This document shows, in pieces, positions 1 to 6,391 of a stretch of 9,012 nt of DNA (within the stretch, counting starts at the first letter, position 1; each line of letters opens with the position of its first letter). Both the position numbers and the translations under genes were made by a program. The stretch lies in NCBI GenBank assembly GCA_027457205.1, contig DAIDTM010000071.1, positions 1 through 9,012 on the forward strand, written 5' to 3'. Source of the DNA: Anaerolineae bacterium (GTDB lineage: Bacteria; Chloroflexota; Anaerolineae; UBA4142). The notes under the pieces are model-generated. The model was given only the letters and a program-made list of their open reading frames with translations. It made no database searches and was not told the DNA's origin.

Positions 1-427
1 GAGGCGCAACTGGTTTCGGCGCGGGCGCAGCAGGTCTGGGCGCGCCTGCTATCATAGGCTTGGGCGCAGCGGACGCCGCAGGACGCGGCGCGCCGGCAGT
101 CATGGGCTTGGGCGCGACGGGGCGCGGCGCGCCGGCAACCATGGGCTTGGGCGCGGCGGGCGCGCCGGGCTTGGGCATGGCTGGCTTGGTTATCGGCGCG
201 ACCGGTTTGGCGATTGGCGCGGCGGTCCTTGCCGCCGGCGCGACGGTTCGTGCTGACGGTGCGGTTTTCGGCGCGACCGGTTTCGTCGGTGGAGCCGGGT
301 GTACCGCGGTTTTTGCCGGGGCTGCTGGTTTGCGCGCCGGTACCACCGCGGCGGGCTTGCTCGTCGTCGCGACGGGTTTGTCTTTTCGTTTGTCGTCATG
401 TCTCACAGTGGGTTTGAGATCAGCCAT
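1..427 (-). CDS. infB: Translation initiation factor IF-2, N-terminal part (partial, runs off left edge)
   Basis: IF-2 is the GTPase that brings initiator tRNA to the ribosome. Only the first 142 codons are here, and the GTPase domain lies beyond the left edge. The visible part begins MADLKPTVRHDDKRKDKPV and then becomes an Ala/Pro/Lys-rich, apparently disordered stretch open to the window edge. It contains three copies of KPM(V/T/I)AGAPRP spaced 13 and 16 codons apart. The start is set by AAAGGAG at 437-443, nine bases upstream of the ATG. The identification rests on composition plus position: the gene is the third co-directional member after nusA and ylxR, exactly where infB sits in the conserved operon. 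The low-complexity N-terminal extension is common in IF-2 of several phyla. No GTPase motif can be checked here, so another Ala/Pro-rich protein is possible but unlikely. Confidence 0.85.
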   Translation of the reverse strand, partial: MADLKPTVRHDDKRKDKPVATTSKPAAVVPARKPAAPAKTAVHPAPPTKPVAPKTAPSARTVAPAARTAAPIAKPVAPITKPAMPKPGAPAAPKPMVAGAPRPVAPKPMTAGAPRPAASAAPKPMIAGAPRPAAPAPKPVAP

Positions 428-697
428 ACCGGTACACTCCTTTCCAATCCAAAAAGGCGCGTGCTCAATTTCTGGACAAGCAGCGAAATGTTGGATCAGA
501 GCCGTCTTGGGTTTGGCAATCGATGGGCAGGCAATGGCTTGCGCGACAAGCGGGGGAAACGCGCGGGGAGAAACGCCATGGACGCGGTTTAGGCGTTCAT
601 CGTTTGGCTCCCTTTCGCGTTTCGCAAGTCCGCGCGTGACGCAGTCTGCGAACGGTTTCCCATCCCGCCGCGCGCGTAGCAGGCGTATCGATTGCGG
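428..697. other. Intergenic gap between ylxR and infB, no gene recognised
   Basis: This 270-nt stretch is where many bacteria carry ylxQ, an L7Ae-type ribosomal protein gene. Frames on the minus strand give nothing resembling that family; the best start codons with a nearby purine-rich sequence give only 3 to 27 codons. TTCGCA at 621-626 and TGCGAA at 647-652 form a short inverted repeat that could fold in the transcript. I see no tRNA, no convincing promoter and no U-tract terminator. The last part carries the infB ribosome binding site. Confidence 0.5.
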
Positions 698-1015
698 TCA
701 TTCTGTTTTGGTTAGCGGCGCTGCGCGCTCTACGGTTGCCGGCAGCGTCGCCGCGTATTCGCGCAAACGCGCGAGATCTTCCGGATCGATCGATGTTTCT
801 AACTTGAGCGCTTGTTCCAGCCGCCCGCGGCTGTTCAGCGCCGTGTCCCAGCATTCGCGTTGGCGGCACAGGTACGCGCCGCGTCCGGCTTTTTTGCCGG
901 TTGGATCGGCTTGCACGTGGTTCTCCGGCGTCCGTACCACACGCACGAATTCGCGTTTGCCGCGAACGGTCCGACATGCGATGCACGTGCGCTGCGGAAT
1001 GTGTCTAGTCGCCAT
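698..1015 (-). CDS. ylxR: YlxR/RnpM family RNA-binding protein (DUF448)
   Basis: A 105-residue protein with the YlxR (DUF448) signature. It has RTCIACR near residues 9-15, a basic KREFVRVVR segment at 20-28, DPTGKKAGRGAYLC at 37-50, a further Cys at 55, and the downstream Leu-rich LEQALKLE helix. The family is a small nucleic-acid-binding fold almost always encoded between nusA and infB; in Bacillus subtilis the homologue has been reported to bind RNase P RNA and modulate it (RnpM). The Cys pairs (C11/C14, C50/C55) are compatible with a structural metal site, but that is inference. The gene lies 73 nt after nusA and 270 nt before infB on the same strand. The ATG at 1015 has only a weak purine tract (AGAAG) before it, and a five-codon in-frame reading frame (ATG at 1039, TAG at 1022-1024) ends just upstream. 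Translation may therefore be modest or coupled. Confidence 0.93.
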   Translation of the reverse strand: MATRHIPQRTCIACRTVRGKREFVRVVRTPENHVQADPTGKKAGRGAYLCRQRECWDTALNSRGRLEQALKLETSIDPEDLARLREYAATLPATVERAAPLTKTE

Positions 1016-1022
1016 AGTCTTC

Positions 1023-1052
1023 TAGTCGGTTTGTCGCATAGTCGGTTTGTCG
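1023..1052 (-). repeat. Two direct copies of a 14-nt sequence in the ylxR leader
   Basis: TAGTCGGTTTGTCG occurs at 1023-1036 and again at 1039-1052, a 16-nt period. Shorter TAGTC words continue at 1006-1010 and 1015-1019 through the ylxR start codon. Read on the minus strand, the copies sit directly in front of the ylxR ATG and contain a mini reading frame of five codons. No known element matches; a duplicated leader segment is the simplest reading. Confidence 0.6.
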
Positions 1053-1061
1053 ATAACGATT

Positions 1062-1086
1062 AGACGGTGCGGCTATGCGACCGTCT
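1062..1086 (-). other. Hairpin immediately after the nusA stop codon
   Basis: AGACGGT (1062-1068) and ACCGTCT (1080-1086) are perfect complements around an 11-nt loop, two bases beyond the nusA stop. No U-run follows on the minus strand, so it is not a good intrinsic terminator. It may be an mRNA processing or stability element between nusA and ylxR. Confidence 0.4.
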
Positions 1087-1088
1087 GA

Positions 1089-2639
<1,551 letters not shown>

Positions 2640-2682
2640 CTTATGATGCCCTCGATCAGTTCGTGCTGATTCCTTTGTTGCT

Positions 2683-2755
2683 GACGCCCAACGCGTCTCC
2701 GCCGGGAAATAAGAAAAGTGGGGGCTGCCCACTTTTCAAAGGTCAAACGGCGGAG
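2683..2755 (-). promoter_or_regulatory. Structured 5' leader of the nusA mRNA
   Basis: Between the predicted start of transcription (near 2763) and the nusA ATG the RNA can form several perfect stems. An outer 8-bp stem, CTCCGCCG with CGGCGGAG (plus-strand arms 2697-2704 and 2748-2755), encloses the 10-bp hairpin at 2713-2737. A following 5-bp stem uses GACGC/GCGTC at 2683-2687 and 2693-2697, and another uses ATCAG/CTGAT at 2655-2659 and 2666-2670, directly before the ribosome binding site. A 6-nt complement, CAAAGG (2737-2742) with CCTTTG (2672-2677), would cross the outer stem and could make a pseudoknot or an alternative fold. These are pairings read by eye; stabilities were not computed. 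Confidence 0.55.
2713..2737 (-). terminator. Terminator-like hairpin (candidate attenuator) in the nusA leader
   Basis: GAAAAGTGGG (2713-2722) pairs perfectly with CCCACTTTTC (2728-2737) across a 5-nt loop. On the minus strand the G/C core GTGGG-CCCAC is followed by TTTTCTTATTT, an interrupted U-tract, which is the layout of a weak intrinsic terminator. It lies downstream of the nusA promoter and upstream of the start codon, so it would attenuate the operon. On the plus strand the T-run is only four bases, so termination in that direction is less likely. Confidence 0.6.
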
Positions 2756-2769
2756 GTCGAACAGCCGCT

Positions 2770-2797
2770 AGTATAGCACAATCCGCAAATTCGTCAA
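2770..2797 (-). promoter_or_regulatory. Sigma70-type promoter of the nusA-ylxR-infB operon
   Basis: On the minus strand TTGACG (2797-2792) and TATACT (2775-2770) are separated by 16 bases, each matching the vegetative consensus at five of six positions. Transcription would start near 2763, giving a leader of about 124 nt before nusA. It sits in the gap between the ArsR-family gene and nusA and explains how the operon is driven without rimP. Confidence 0.75.
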
Positions 2798-2807
2798 ATC
2801 GTTTGAC
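2793..2807. promoter_or_regulatory. Palindrome joining two back-to-back -35 elements
   Basis: GTCAAA-tcg-TTTGAC is a perfect inverted repeat with 6-bp arms and a 3-bp centre. It covers most of the -35 element of the leftward nusA promoter and of a rightward promoter. It may be a protein-binding site that would block both, or simply the by-product of two TTGAC boxes facing away from each other. Confidence 0.45.
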
Positions 2808-2831
2808 ACTCGGCGGGGGGCGGTGTATGAT
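2803..2831 (+). promoter_or_regulatory. Near-consensus rightward promoter, antisense to the ArsR-family gene
   Basis: TTGACA (2803-2808, perfect) and TATGAT (2826-2831, five of six) are spaced by 17 bases. A start near 2838 would produce RNA complementary to the whole ArsR/DUF2087 gene at 2854-3435 and could read on into the DUF218 gene. GCGGTG (2820-2825) and CACCGC (2840-2845) form an inverted repeat with the -10 box in its loop. No plus-strand gene begins just downstream, so its product would be an antisense or long-leader transcript. Confidence 0.55.
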
Positions 2832-2853
2832 AGACCAGTCACCGCGCGCAAGA

Positions 2854-3435
2854 TTACGCGCCTTCGCCCAGTGGACTCGCGCGCCAGTAATAGCCGTTCT
2901 CATGCGCGAGCAGTTTCGTATCGACGAGTTCGCGGCGCAGCGCGGCATAGTCTGCGTGGAACGCCTTGAGGATTTCGTTCGCGCGCTTGTCCGAGTAACG
3001 TTTGCCGACTTTAAATTCTTCTGCCAGCCGCTGCAGCACCACTTGGCGCTTTTTGAATTGACTTGGAATCGTCTTGAGCCGACCGCGTACGAAATATTCG
3101 TCGAGCACTTGAGTCGAGTACGCGTCCAGATCGCTTGCCGACGTGGTCGCCTTGATCGAATCGGGCGACAGCAGCCGCTCTGCCATCTGCCGCAGCGTGT
3201 CCGGGCGCAGCGCGTAAATGTTATAGTACGACTGGACGCGCGCCTCGACCAAATCGGCTTTTTGCAGCCGTTGTAAGTGGTGCGAGATCGTCGCGGAACT
3301 GACGCCAAGGTTCGCGGCGAGTTCTTCGACGGACTGCGGTTTGTGCGCGAGTAATCCGACGATCTTGAGGCGGTTCGCGTCCGCGAGCGCTTTGAAGAAG
3401 GTGACGAATTGCTCGGCTTGCTCTGAAGGCGGCAT
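2854..3435 (-). CDS. ArsR-family transcriptional regulator with C-terminal DUF2087 domain
   Basis: A 193-residue DNA-binding regulator. Residues 1-90 form an ArsR-type winged helix: FKALADANRLKIVGLL at 14-29, then the recognition helix region LGVSSATISHHLQRLQKADLV at 43-63. Residues about 116-186 match the DUF2087 family: GRLKTIPSQFKKRQVVL, FKVGKRYSD, NEILKAFHADYAALRRELVD and a closing YYWR. The protein has no cysteine at all, so the thiolate metal sites of classical arsenic or cadmium sensors are absent and the ligand is unknown. The ATG at 3435 has AGAGG six to seven bases upstream. The gene has its own promoter with a palindrome over the -10 box, which suggests it represses itself. It is divergent from the DUF218 gene, ends 57 nt before the nusA promoter region, and no strong terminator is visible after it. 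Confidence 0.9.
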   Translation of the reverse strand: MPPSEQAEQFVTFFKALADANRLKIVGLLAHKPQSVEELAANLGVSSATISHHLQRLQKADLVEARVQSYYNIYALRPDTLRQMAERLLSPDSIKATTSASDLDAYSTQVLDEYFVRGRLKTIPSQFKKRQVVLQRLAEEFKVGKRYSDKRANEILKAFHADYAALRRELVDTKLLAHENGYYWRASPLGEGA

Positions 3436-3458
3436 CGGGCACCTCTGAAACTAATTCG

Positions 3459-4133
3459 ATGTTTATCAACCTGATAATAGCGGGTCTCATAGCGCCTGTC
3501 AAGCGAGGACTGGTTGTGGCTGGAATTGTTGCGCTGCTGTCGTTCCTTGCGGTGCTGGCAATCCTCTACCTGCAAGTGGACGCGCGCGCAAAGGTGAACG
3601 AAGCGCGCCGCGCCGATGCGATCATCGTCCTTGGCTCCGCGGTGTGGCAAGGCGAGCAACCTAGCCCATCGCTCGACGCGCGTATCGAGCACGCGATCGC
3701 GCTCTACCGCGCTGGCTATGCGCCCGCGCTGATCCTGTGCGGCGGGCTGGGCGACTATCCGCCGACCGAGGCGGAGATGATGCGGCGGATCGCGGTCACT
3801 GCCGGTGTGCCCGCCGCCGCGCTGCTGCTCGATGAGAAATCCCATTCGACGGAGGAGAATCTGGCGAACGCCAAAGCGCTGATGGACGCGCGCGGCTGGC
3901 GCAGCGCGCTCATCGTCAGCGATCCGTTCCATCTGCTGCGCGCGGAAACGATGGCGCGCGATCTGGGCATCGACGCCTACGGTTCCGGCGCGAGCGATAG
4001 CCCGACGTACACCGCGCCGCAACTGCACGCGTGGTACACCGCGCGCGAAGCGCTGGCGCTCGTGTGGTATCACGTCACGCGCGTCATCGGCGAGCCGGCG
4101 TGGCTGTACGGATGGCTGAAAGGCAAAATCTGA
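3459..4133 (+). CDS. SanA/YdcF-like membrane-anchored protein (DUF218)
   Basis: A 224-residue protein with one hydrophobic segment at about 17-38, then a DUF218 domain. Recognisable signatures are ADAIIVLGSAVWQGE (52-66), SLDARIEHAIALYRAGYAP (71-89), LILCGGLGD (91-99), EKSHSTEENL (126-135) and VSDPFHLLRAETMA (153-166). The family, which includes E. coli SanA and YdcF, is linked to envelope integrity, and its fold suggests a nucleotide- or sugar-phosphate-binding role; the substrate here is unknown. The start is uncertain. The ATG at 3459 has no ribosome binding site and lies next to the divergent regulator's operator. A GTG at 3516 has AGGA six bases upstream and would leave room for a promoter (GATAAT at 3473-3478), but would remove the Lys-Arg that precedes the membrane segment. 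I kept the longer form. Convergent or downstream genes do not indicate a pathway. Confidence 0.88.
   Translation: MFINLIIAGLIAPVKRGLVVAGIVALLSFLAVLAILYLQVDARAKVNEARRADAIIVLGSAVWQGEQPSPSLDARIEHAIALYRAGYAPALILCGGLGDYPPTEAEMMRRIAVTAGVPAAALLLDEKSHSTEENLANAKALMDARGWRSALIVSDPFHLLRAETMARDLGIDAYGSGASDSPTYTAPQLHAWYTAREALALVWYHVTRVIGEPAWLYGWLKGKI
3463..3477. promoter_or_regulatory. 15-bp palindromic operator candidate of the ArsR-family gene
   Basis: TTATCA-acc-TGATAA is a perfect inverted repeat with 6-bp arms. It overlaps the -10 box and the expected start of transcription of the regulator promoter, the typical place for a repressor site, and the A/T-rich TCAA/TTGA-like core is in keeping with ArsR-family operators. 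It lies in, or just before, the first codons of the divergent DUF218 gene and could control both. Confidence 0.6.
3474..3502 (-). promoter_or_regulatory. Sigma70-type promoter of the ArsR/DUF2087 gene
   Basis: Minus-strand TTGACA (3502-3497, perfect) and TATTAT (3479-3474, five of six) are 17 bases apart. Transcription would start near 3467, about 32 nt before the ATG at 3435. The promoter is inside the first codons of the divergent gene if that gene starts at 3459, which argues for the later GTG start of that gene. Confidence 0.75.
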
Positions 4134-4135
4134 CT

Positions 4136-4199
4136 GAAGACGAAGGACGGAGGACGGAGGACGGATGCTTCCGTCCATCGTCTTCCGTCCTCCGTCATT
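4136..4199 (+). repeat. Inverted heptamer-repeat hairpin between two genes
   Basis: Four 7-nt units of consensus GAGGACG (4136-4163) face four units of consensus TTCCGTC (4169-4196) in inverted orientation. They can form an imperfect stem of about 30 bp around a 4-nt loop (TGCT, 4166-4169). The ribosome binding site GGAG (4200-4203) of the next gene starts right at the foot of the stem. Only short T-runs follow, so it is not a standard terminator; it may insulate or stabilise the two messages. It belongs to the same 7-nt-period class as the arrays near and inside mutL. Confidence 0.75.
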
Positions 4200-4208
4200 G
4201 GAGTTTCT

Positions 4209-5921
4209 ATGGACCGCGCAATTCCTTCTTCGGCAAACGAAGATATTGAATTGTACATGCGGACGTACTACTCGCTGCTCCGTTCCAGCGGCGAGATTCA
4301 AATCAAATCGCTGATCGAGACGCACGCGCAGATGGATTCCTCGCTGCACGTGAACGCGCGCGAGCAGGTCCCGGATATGGCGGCATTCGTCTACTGCACG
4401 TTGCGCCTGCCGAGCTGCATCGAGCGAGTGCGTTTGGTTTTGCTAGGGCAGTCGGACGAGGTGTTCGAGAAAGCCGGCTTTGCGGATGTGGAGCATTGGC
4501 AGGAGGTCAGCGCCGCCGGTCGCCGCCGCCGCTTGTTCTTCGACCGAAACCAAGTCCTCGCGGCGTTCATCGCCAGCGCGTCGGACATCGATGATTTGAT
4601 TCCGATTCTCACCGCGTACGAGATCGAGTGGAACAAGATCAGCGATCTGCTGAATCAGAGCGGCGCGGCGGCGCGCTTGTCCGACTACGCCGCGCGCGGC
4701 GCGTCGTTGACCGAGCCGGAACGCGTCATGCTGGCGCGCGACTTGCAGATCAGTACCGCCGACCTCGGCACATTGGAGAATATTTGGGGCAGCGCGCTCA
4801 TTTCCAATTTGCAGGCGATGGCGTCGACGCGCAAGGAATTTGCGCTCCGGCTGTTGGCTGGCTCGCTGGTCGATTATCACAAGGCGACGCAGCGGTGGTG
4901 GGACAATATCGCCCAGCAGGTCGGCGCGCTGATTGCCGGTCGCCCGGTGTATTTTGTGTCGAGCAATATGCACAGTCTCGCAAACCTGATTTCCGGGCAC
5001 GCGCTGACGCGTGAAGAGGAACTGATCAATTACATTCAGGACATTGGGCACGAAGACCTGATGGAAGAATACATGGCGATCCAGTCCGAATCGACGCGCA
5101 GCAGCAAGGAAAACTTTTTGTACTATGTGATGAAGAAATACAGTGCCGACGCGCAAAACGCGGTGGCGGTCCAAGCCAAGCTGCAAGCCGAAGCGGAAGT
5201 GGGGCTGGCGACCATTCCAAGCGATCGCTATCTCGACGTGGGCGCGCAGATCATCGAATTGAATCGCCTCATTCCGGAGCGACTCGATCCGCGCTTGTCA
5301 CGGGACGGATTGGAGCGACTGCGGAGCAGCCGCGCGGTGATCTTCAACATCGATTATCCTCTGGGGCTGGCGGCGTACCAGATCCTTTCCGAGATCTCGC
5401 AGAATGTCGATCAGGTCAAGGGCTTTTATCTGATGGGCAAATCCGCGACGCTGAACGGGCGCATCGGCGACGTCATTATTCCGAATGTCGTCTACGACGA
5501 ACATTCGCAGAACACGTATCTCTTCAACAACTGTTTCAGCGCGCGCGACGTCGCGGGCTATCTGGTCTACGGCTCGGTGTTGGACAATCAAAAGGCGATC
5601 AGCGTCAAGGGGACGTTCTTGCAGAACCGCAAGTTCATGGAGTTGTTTTATCGCGAGGGGTACACCGATATCGAAATGGAAGCGGGACCGTACCTGTCCG
5701 CGCTTTACGAAATGAGCTATCCGAAACGCTATCCGGTCAACGAAATCGTGCGGCTGTACCAGACCGATTTTGACATCGGCTTTTTGCATTACGCGTCGGA
5801 CACGCCGTACAGCAAGGGGAAGAACCTGGGCGCAGTACATCCGTCGTACTTTGGAATGGACCCGACCTACGCGACCGCGCTGGCGATCCTGCAGCGAATC
5901 ATCGCGAAGGAAACGAAATGA
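4209..5921 (+). CDS. Conserved protein of unknown function with nucleoside-phosphorylase-like C-terminal domain (possibly DUF6909)
   Basis: A soluble 570-residue protein without a signal peptide or membrane segment. Residues 1-370 are largely helical, with conserved-looking blocks RRRRLFFDRNQVLAAFIASA (105-124) plus SDIDDLIPILTAYEIEWNK (125-143), LLAGSLVDYHKATQRWW and RPVYFVSSNMHSLANL. From about 372 the sequence resembles the nucleoside phosphorylase/nucleosidase fold: KGFYLMGKSATLNGRIGDVIIP (408-429 region), then IEMEAGPY at about 488-495, comparable to the GDvviP strand and the EME ribose-binding motif of MTA/SAH nucleosidases and purine nucleoside phosphorylases. I recall this architecture as the DUF6909 family but could not confirm it. 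Whether it cleaves a nucleoside is inference. The ATG at 4209 has GGAG five bases upstream. It follows the DUF218 gene by 75 nt of hairpin-forming repeat and converges on the next gene with 8 nt between stop codons. Confidence 0.85.
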   Translation: MDRAIPSSANEDIELYMRTYYSLLRSSGEIQIKSLIETHAQMDSSLHVNAREQVPDMAAFVYCTLRLPSCIERVRLVLLGQSDEVFEKAGFADVEHWQEVSAAGRRRRLFFDRNQVLAAFIASASDIDDLIPILTAYEIEWNKISDLLNQSGAAARLSDYAARGASLTEPERVMLARDLQISTADLGTLENIWGSALISNLQAMASTRKEFALRLLAGSLVDYHKATQRWWDNIAQQVGALIAGRPVYFVSSNMHSLANLISGHALTREEELINYIQDIGHEDLMEEYMAIQSESTRSSKENFLYYVMKKYSADAQNAVAVQAKLQAEAEVGLATIPSDRYLDVGAQIIELNRLIPERLDPRLSRDGLERLRSSRAVIFNIDYPLGLAAYQILSEISQNVDQVKGFYLMGKSATLNGRIGDVIIPNVVYDEHSQNTYLFNNCFSARDVAGYLVYGSVLDNQKAISVKGTFLQNRKFMELFYREGYTDIEMEAGPYLSALYEMSYPKRYPVNEIVRLYQTDFDIGFLHYASDTPYSKGKNLGAVHPSYFGMDPTYATALAILQRIIAKETK

Positions 5922-5929
5922 TTCGCGAG

Positions 5930-6331
5930 TCAATCGTGCGGGGAGTCGGATTGGTTGGTGACCAGTAAGAAGGATTTGCCTTTGTGATTTGCCTGAACTA
6001 GTTTGACGACGCCCGCGACCTCATCGCCCGCGCACATGAAGACGGCGTCCGCGCCCGGCGGCGAATTCTTGCGATCAAAAAAGCGTCGGTGGATCATCGA
6101 GATGATGACCGCTTGGGGCTTTTGAACTTTAATCCACTTGATCCCTTCCCAGCGGTCCATTTTCTCGCGACCGAATATGTTGTACACCACAAAGACATCA
6201 TAGTCCATCGACGAAGCCAGCAGATTCTCCAGACATGAAAAACCCACGACCTCCGCGTTCAGCCGAACCGCGAGCGATCGGGCAAGCACCTCTCTCGTCG
6301 CGCGATGCGCATGGATGACGCTGATCCTCAT
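5930..6331 (-). CDS. Small protein resembling a degenerate receiver (pseudo-receiver) domain
   Basis: A 133-residue protein starting MRISVIHAHRATREVL. The ATG at 6331 is favoured over a GTG at 6358 because GAGG lies seven bases before it. The strand/helix order follows a CheY-like receiver: ISVIHAHRATREVLARSL for strand 1 and helix 1, DYDVFVVYNIFG for strand 3, QAVIISMI for strand 4 and GADAVFMCAGDEVAGVVKLV for strand 5 and helix 5. The catalytic positions are changed: the acidic pair is His-Ala (7-8), the phospho-acceptor Asp is Tyr50, and the Lys is Cys100; only a Ser at about 78 remains. If the fold is right it cannot be phosphorylated in the normal way and would act as a binding or adaptor module. 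There is no output domain. It is downstream of the LiaF-like gene by 60 nt and has a weak promoter of its own. The fold assignment is inference from pattern alone. Confidence 0.75.
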   Translation of the reverse strand: MRISVIHAHRATREVLARSLAVRLNAEVVGFSCLENLLASSMDYDVFVVYNIFGREKMDRWEGIKWIKVQKPQAVIISMIHRRFFDRKNSPPGADAVFMCAGDEVAGVVKLVQANHKGKSFLLVTNQSDSPHD

Positions 6332-6348
6332 CGTATTGCCTCGATGGT

Positions 6349-6377
6349 ATCTTAACACGCCCTCGCGCGTTCGGCAA
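6349..6377 (-). promoter_or_regulatory. Possible weak promoter of the pseudo-receiver gene
   Basis: Minus-strand TTGCCG (6377-6372) and TAAGAT (6354-6349) each match four of six consensus positions with a 17-nt spacer. It lies in the 60-nt gap after the LiaF-like gene. Read-through from upstream is an equally good explanation for expression. Confidence 0.3.
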
Positions 6378-6391
6378 TAGGACTTGAGTCT

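Noticed and set aside
428..697. tRNA or ylxQ gene in the gap before infB
   Set aside because: No cloverleaf or T-loop sequence was seen and no frame resembles the L7Ae family.
60..1025. Gly/Ala-rich plus-strand frame opposite infB and ylxR
   Set aside because: The repetitive composition mirrors the Ala/Pro repeats of infB on the other strand, and the second half mirrors ylxR; no ribosome binding site or domain.
2640..2732. Longer NusA with a GTG start at 2732
   Set aside because: The extra 31 residues overlap the structured leader, are not like any NusA N-terminus, and the ATG at 2639 has a good ribosome binding site.
2713..2737. Terminator for plus-strand transcription
   Set aside because: On the plus strand the T-run is four bases and is followed by AAAGG, and no plus-strand gene ends here; the minus-strand reading fits better.
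2803..3276. Plus-strand frame starting right at the antisense promoter
   Set aside because: It would start within the promoter, has no family resemblance and overlaps the regulator gene fully. The promoter is kept as a signal, but not this as a gene.
2736..4349. Very long open minus-strand frame across the regulator and DUF218 genes
   Set aside because: It is out of frame with the ArsR/DUF2087 gene and antisense to the DUF218 gene; its sequence is Arg/Ser-rich with no motif. G+C-rich DNA often leaves such frames open.
5922..5929. Bidirectional terminator between the converging genes
   Set aside because: Only 8 nt separate the stop codons and neither they nor the flanks form a good hairpin with a T-run; transcripts probably overlap.
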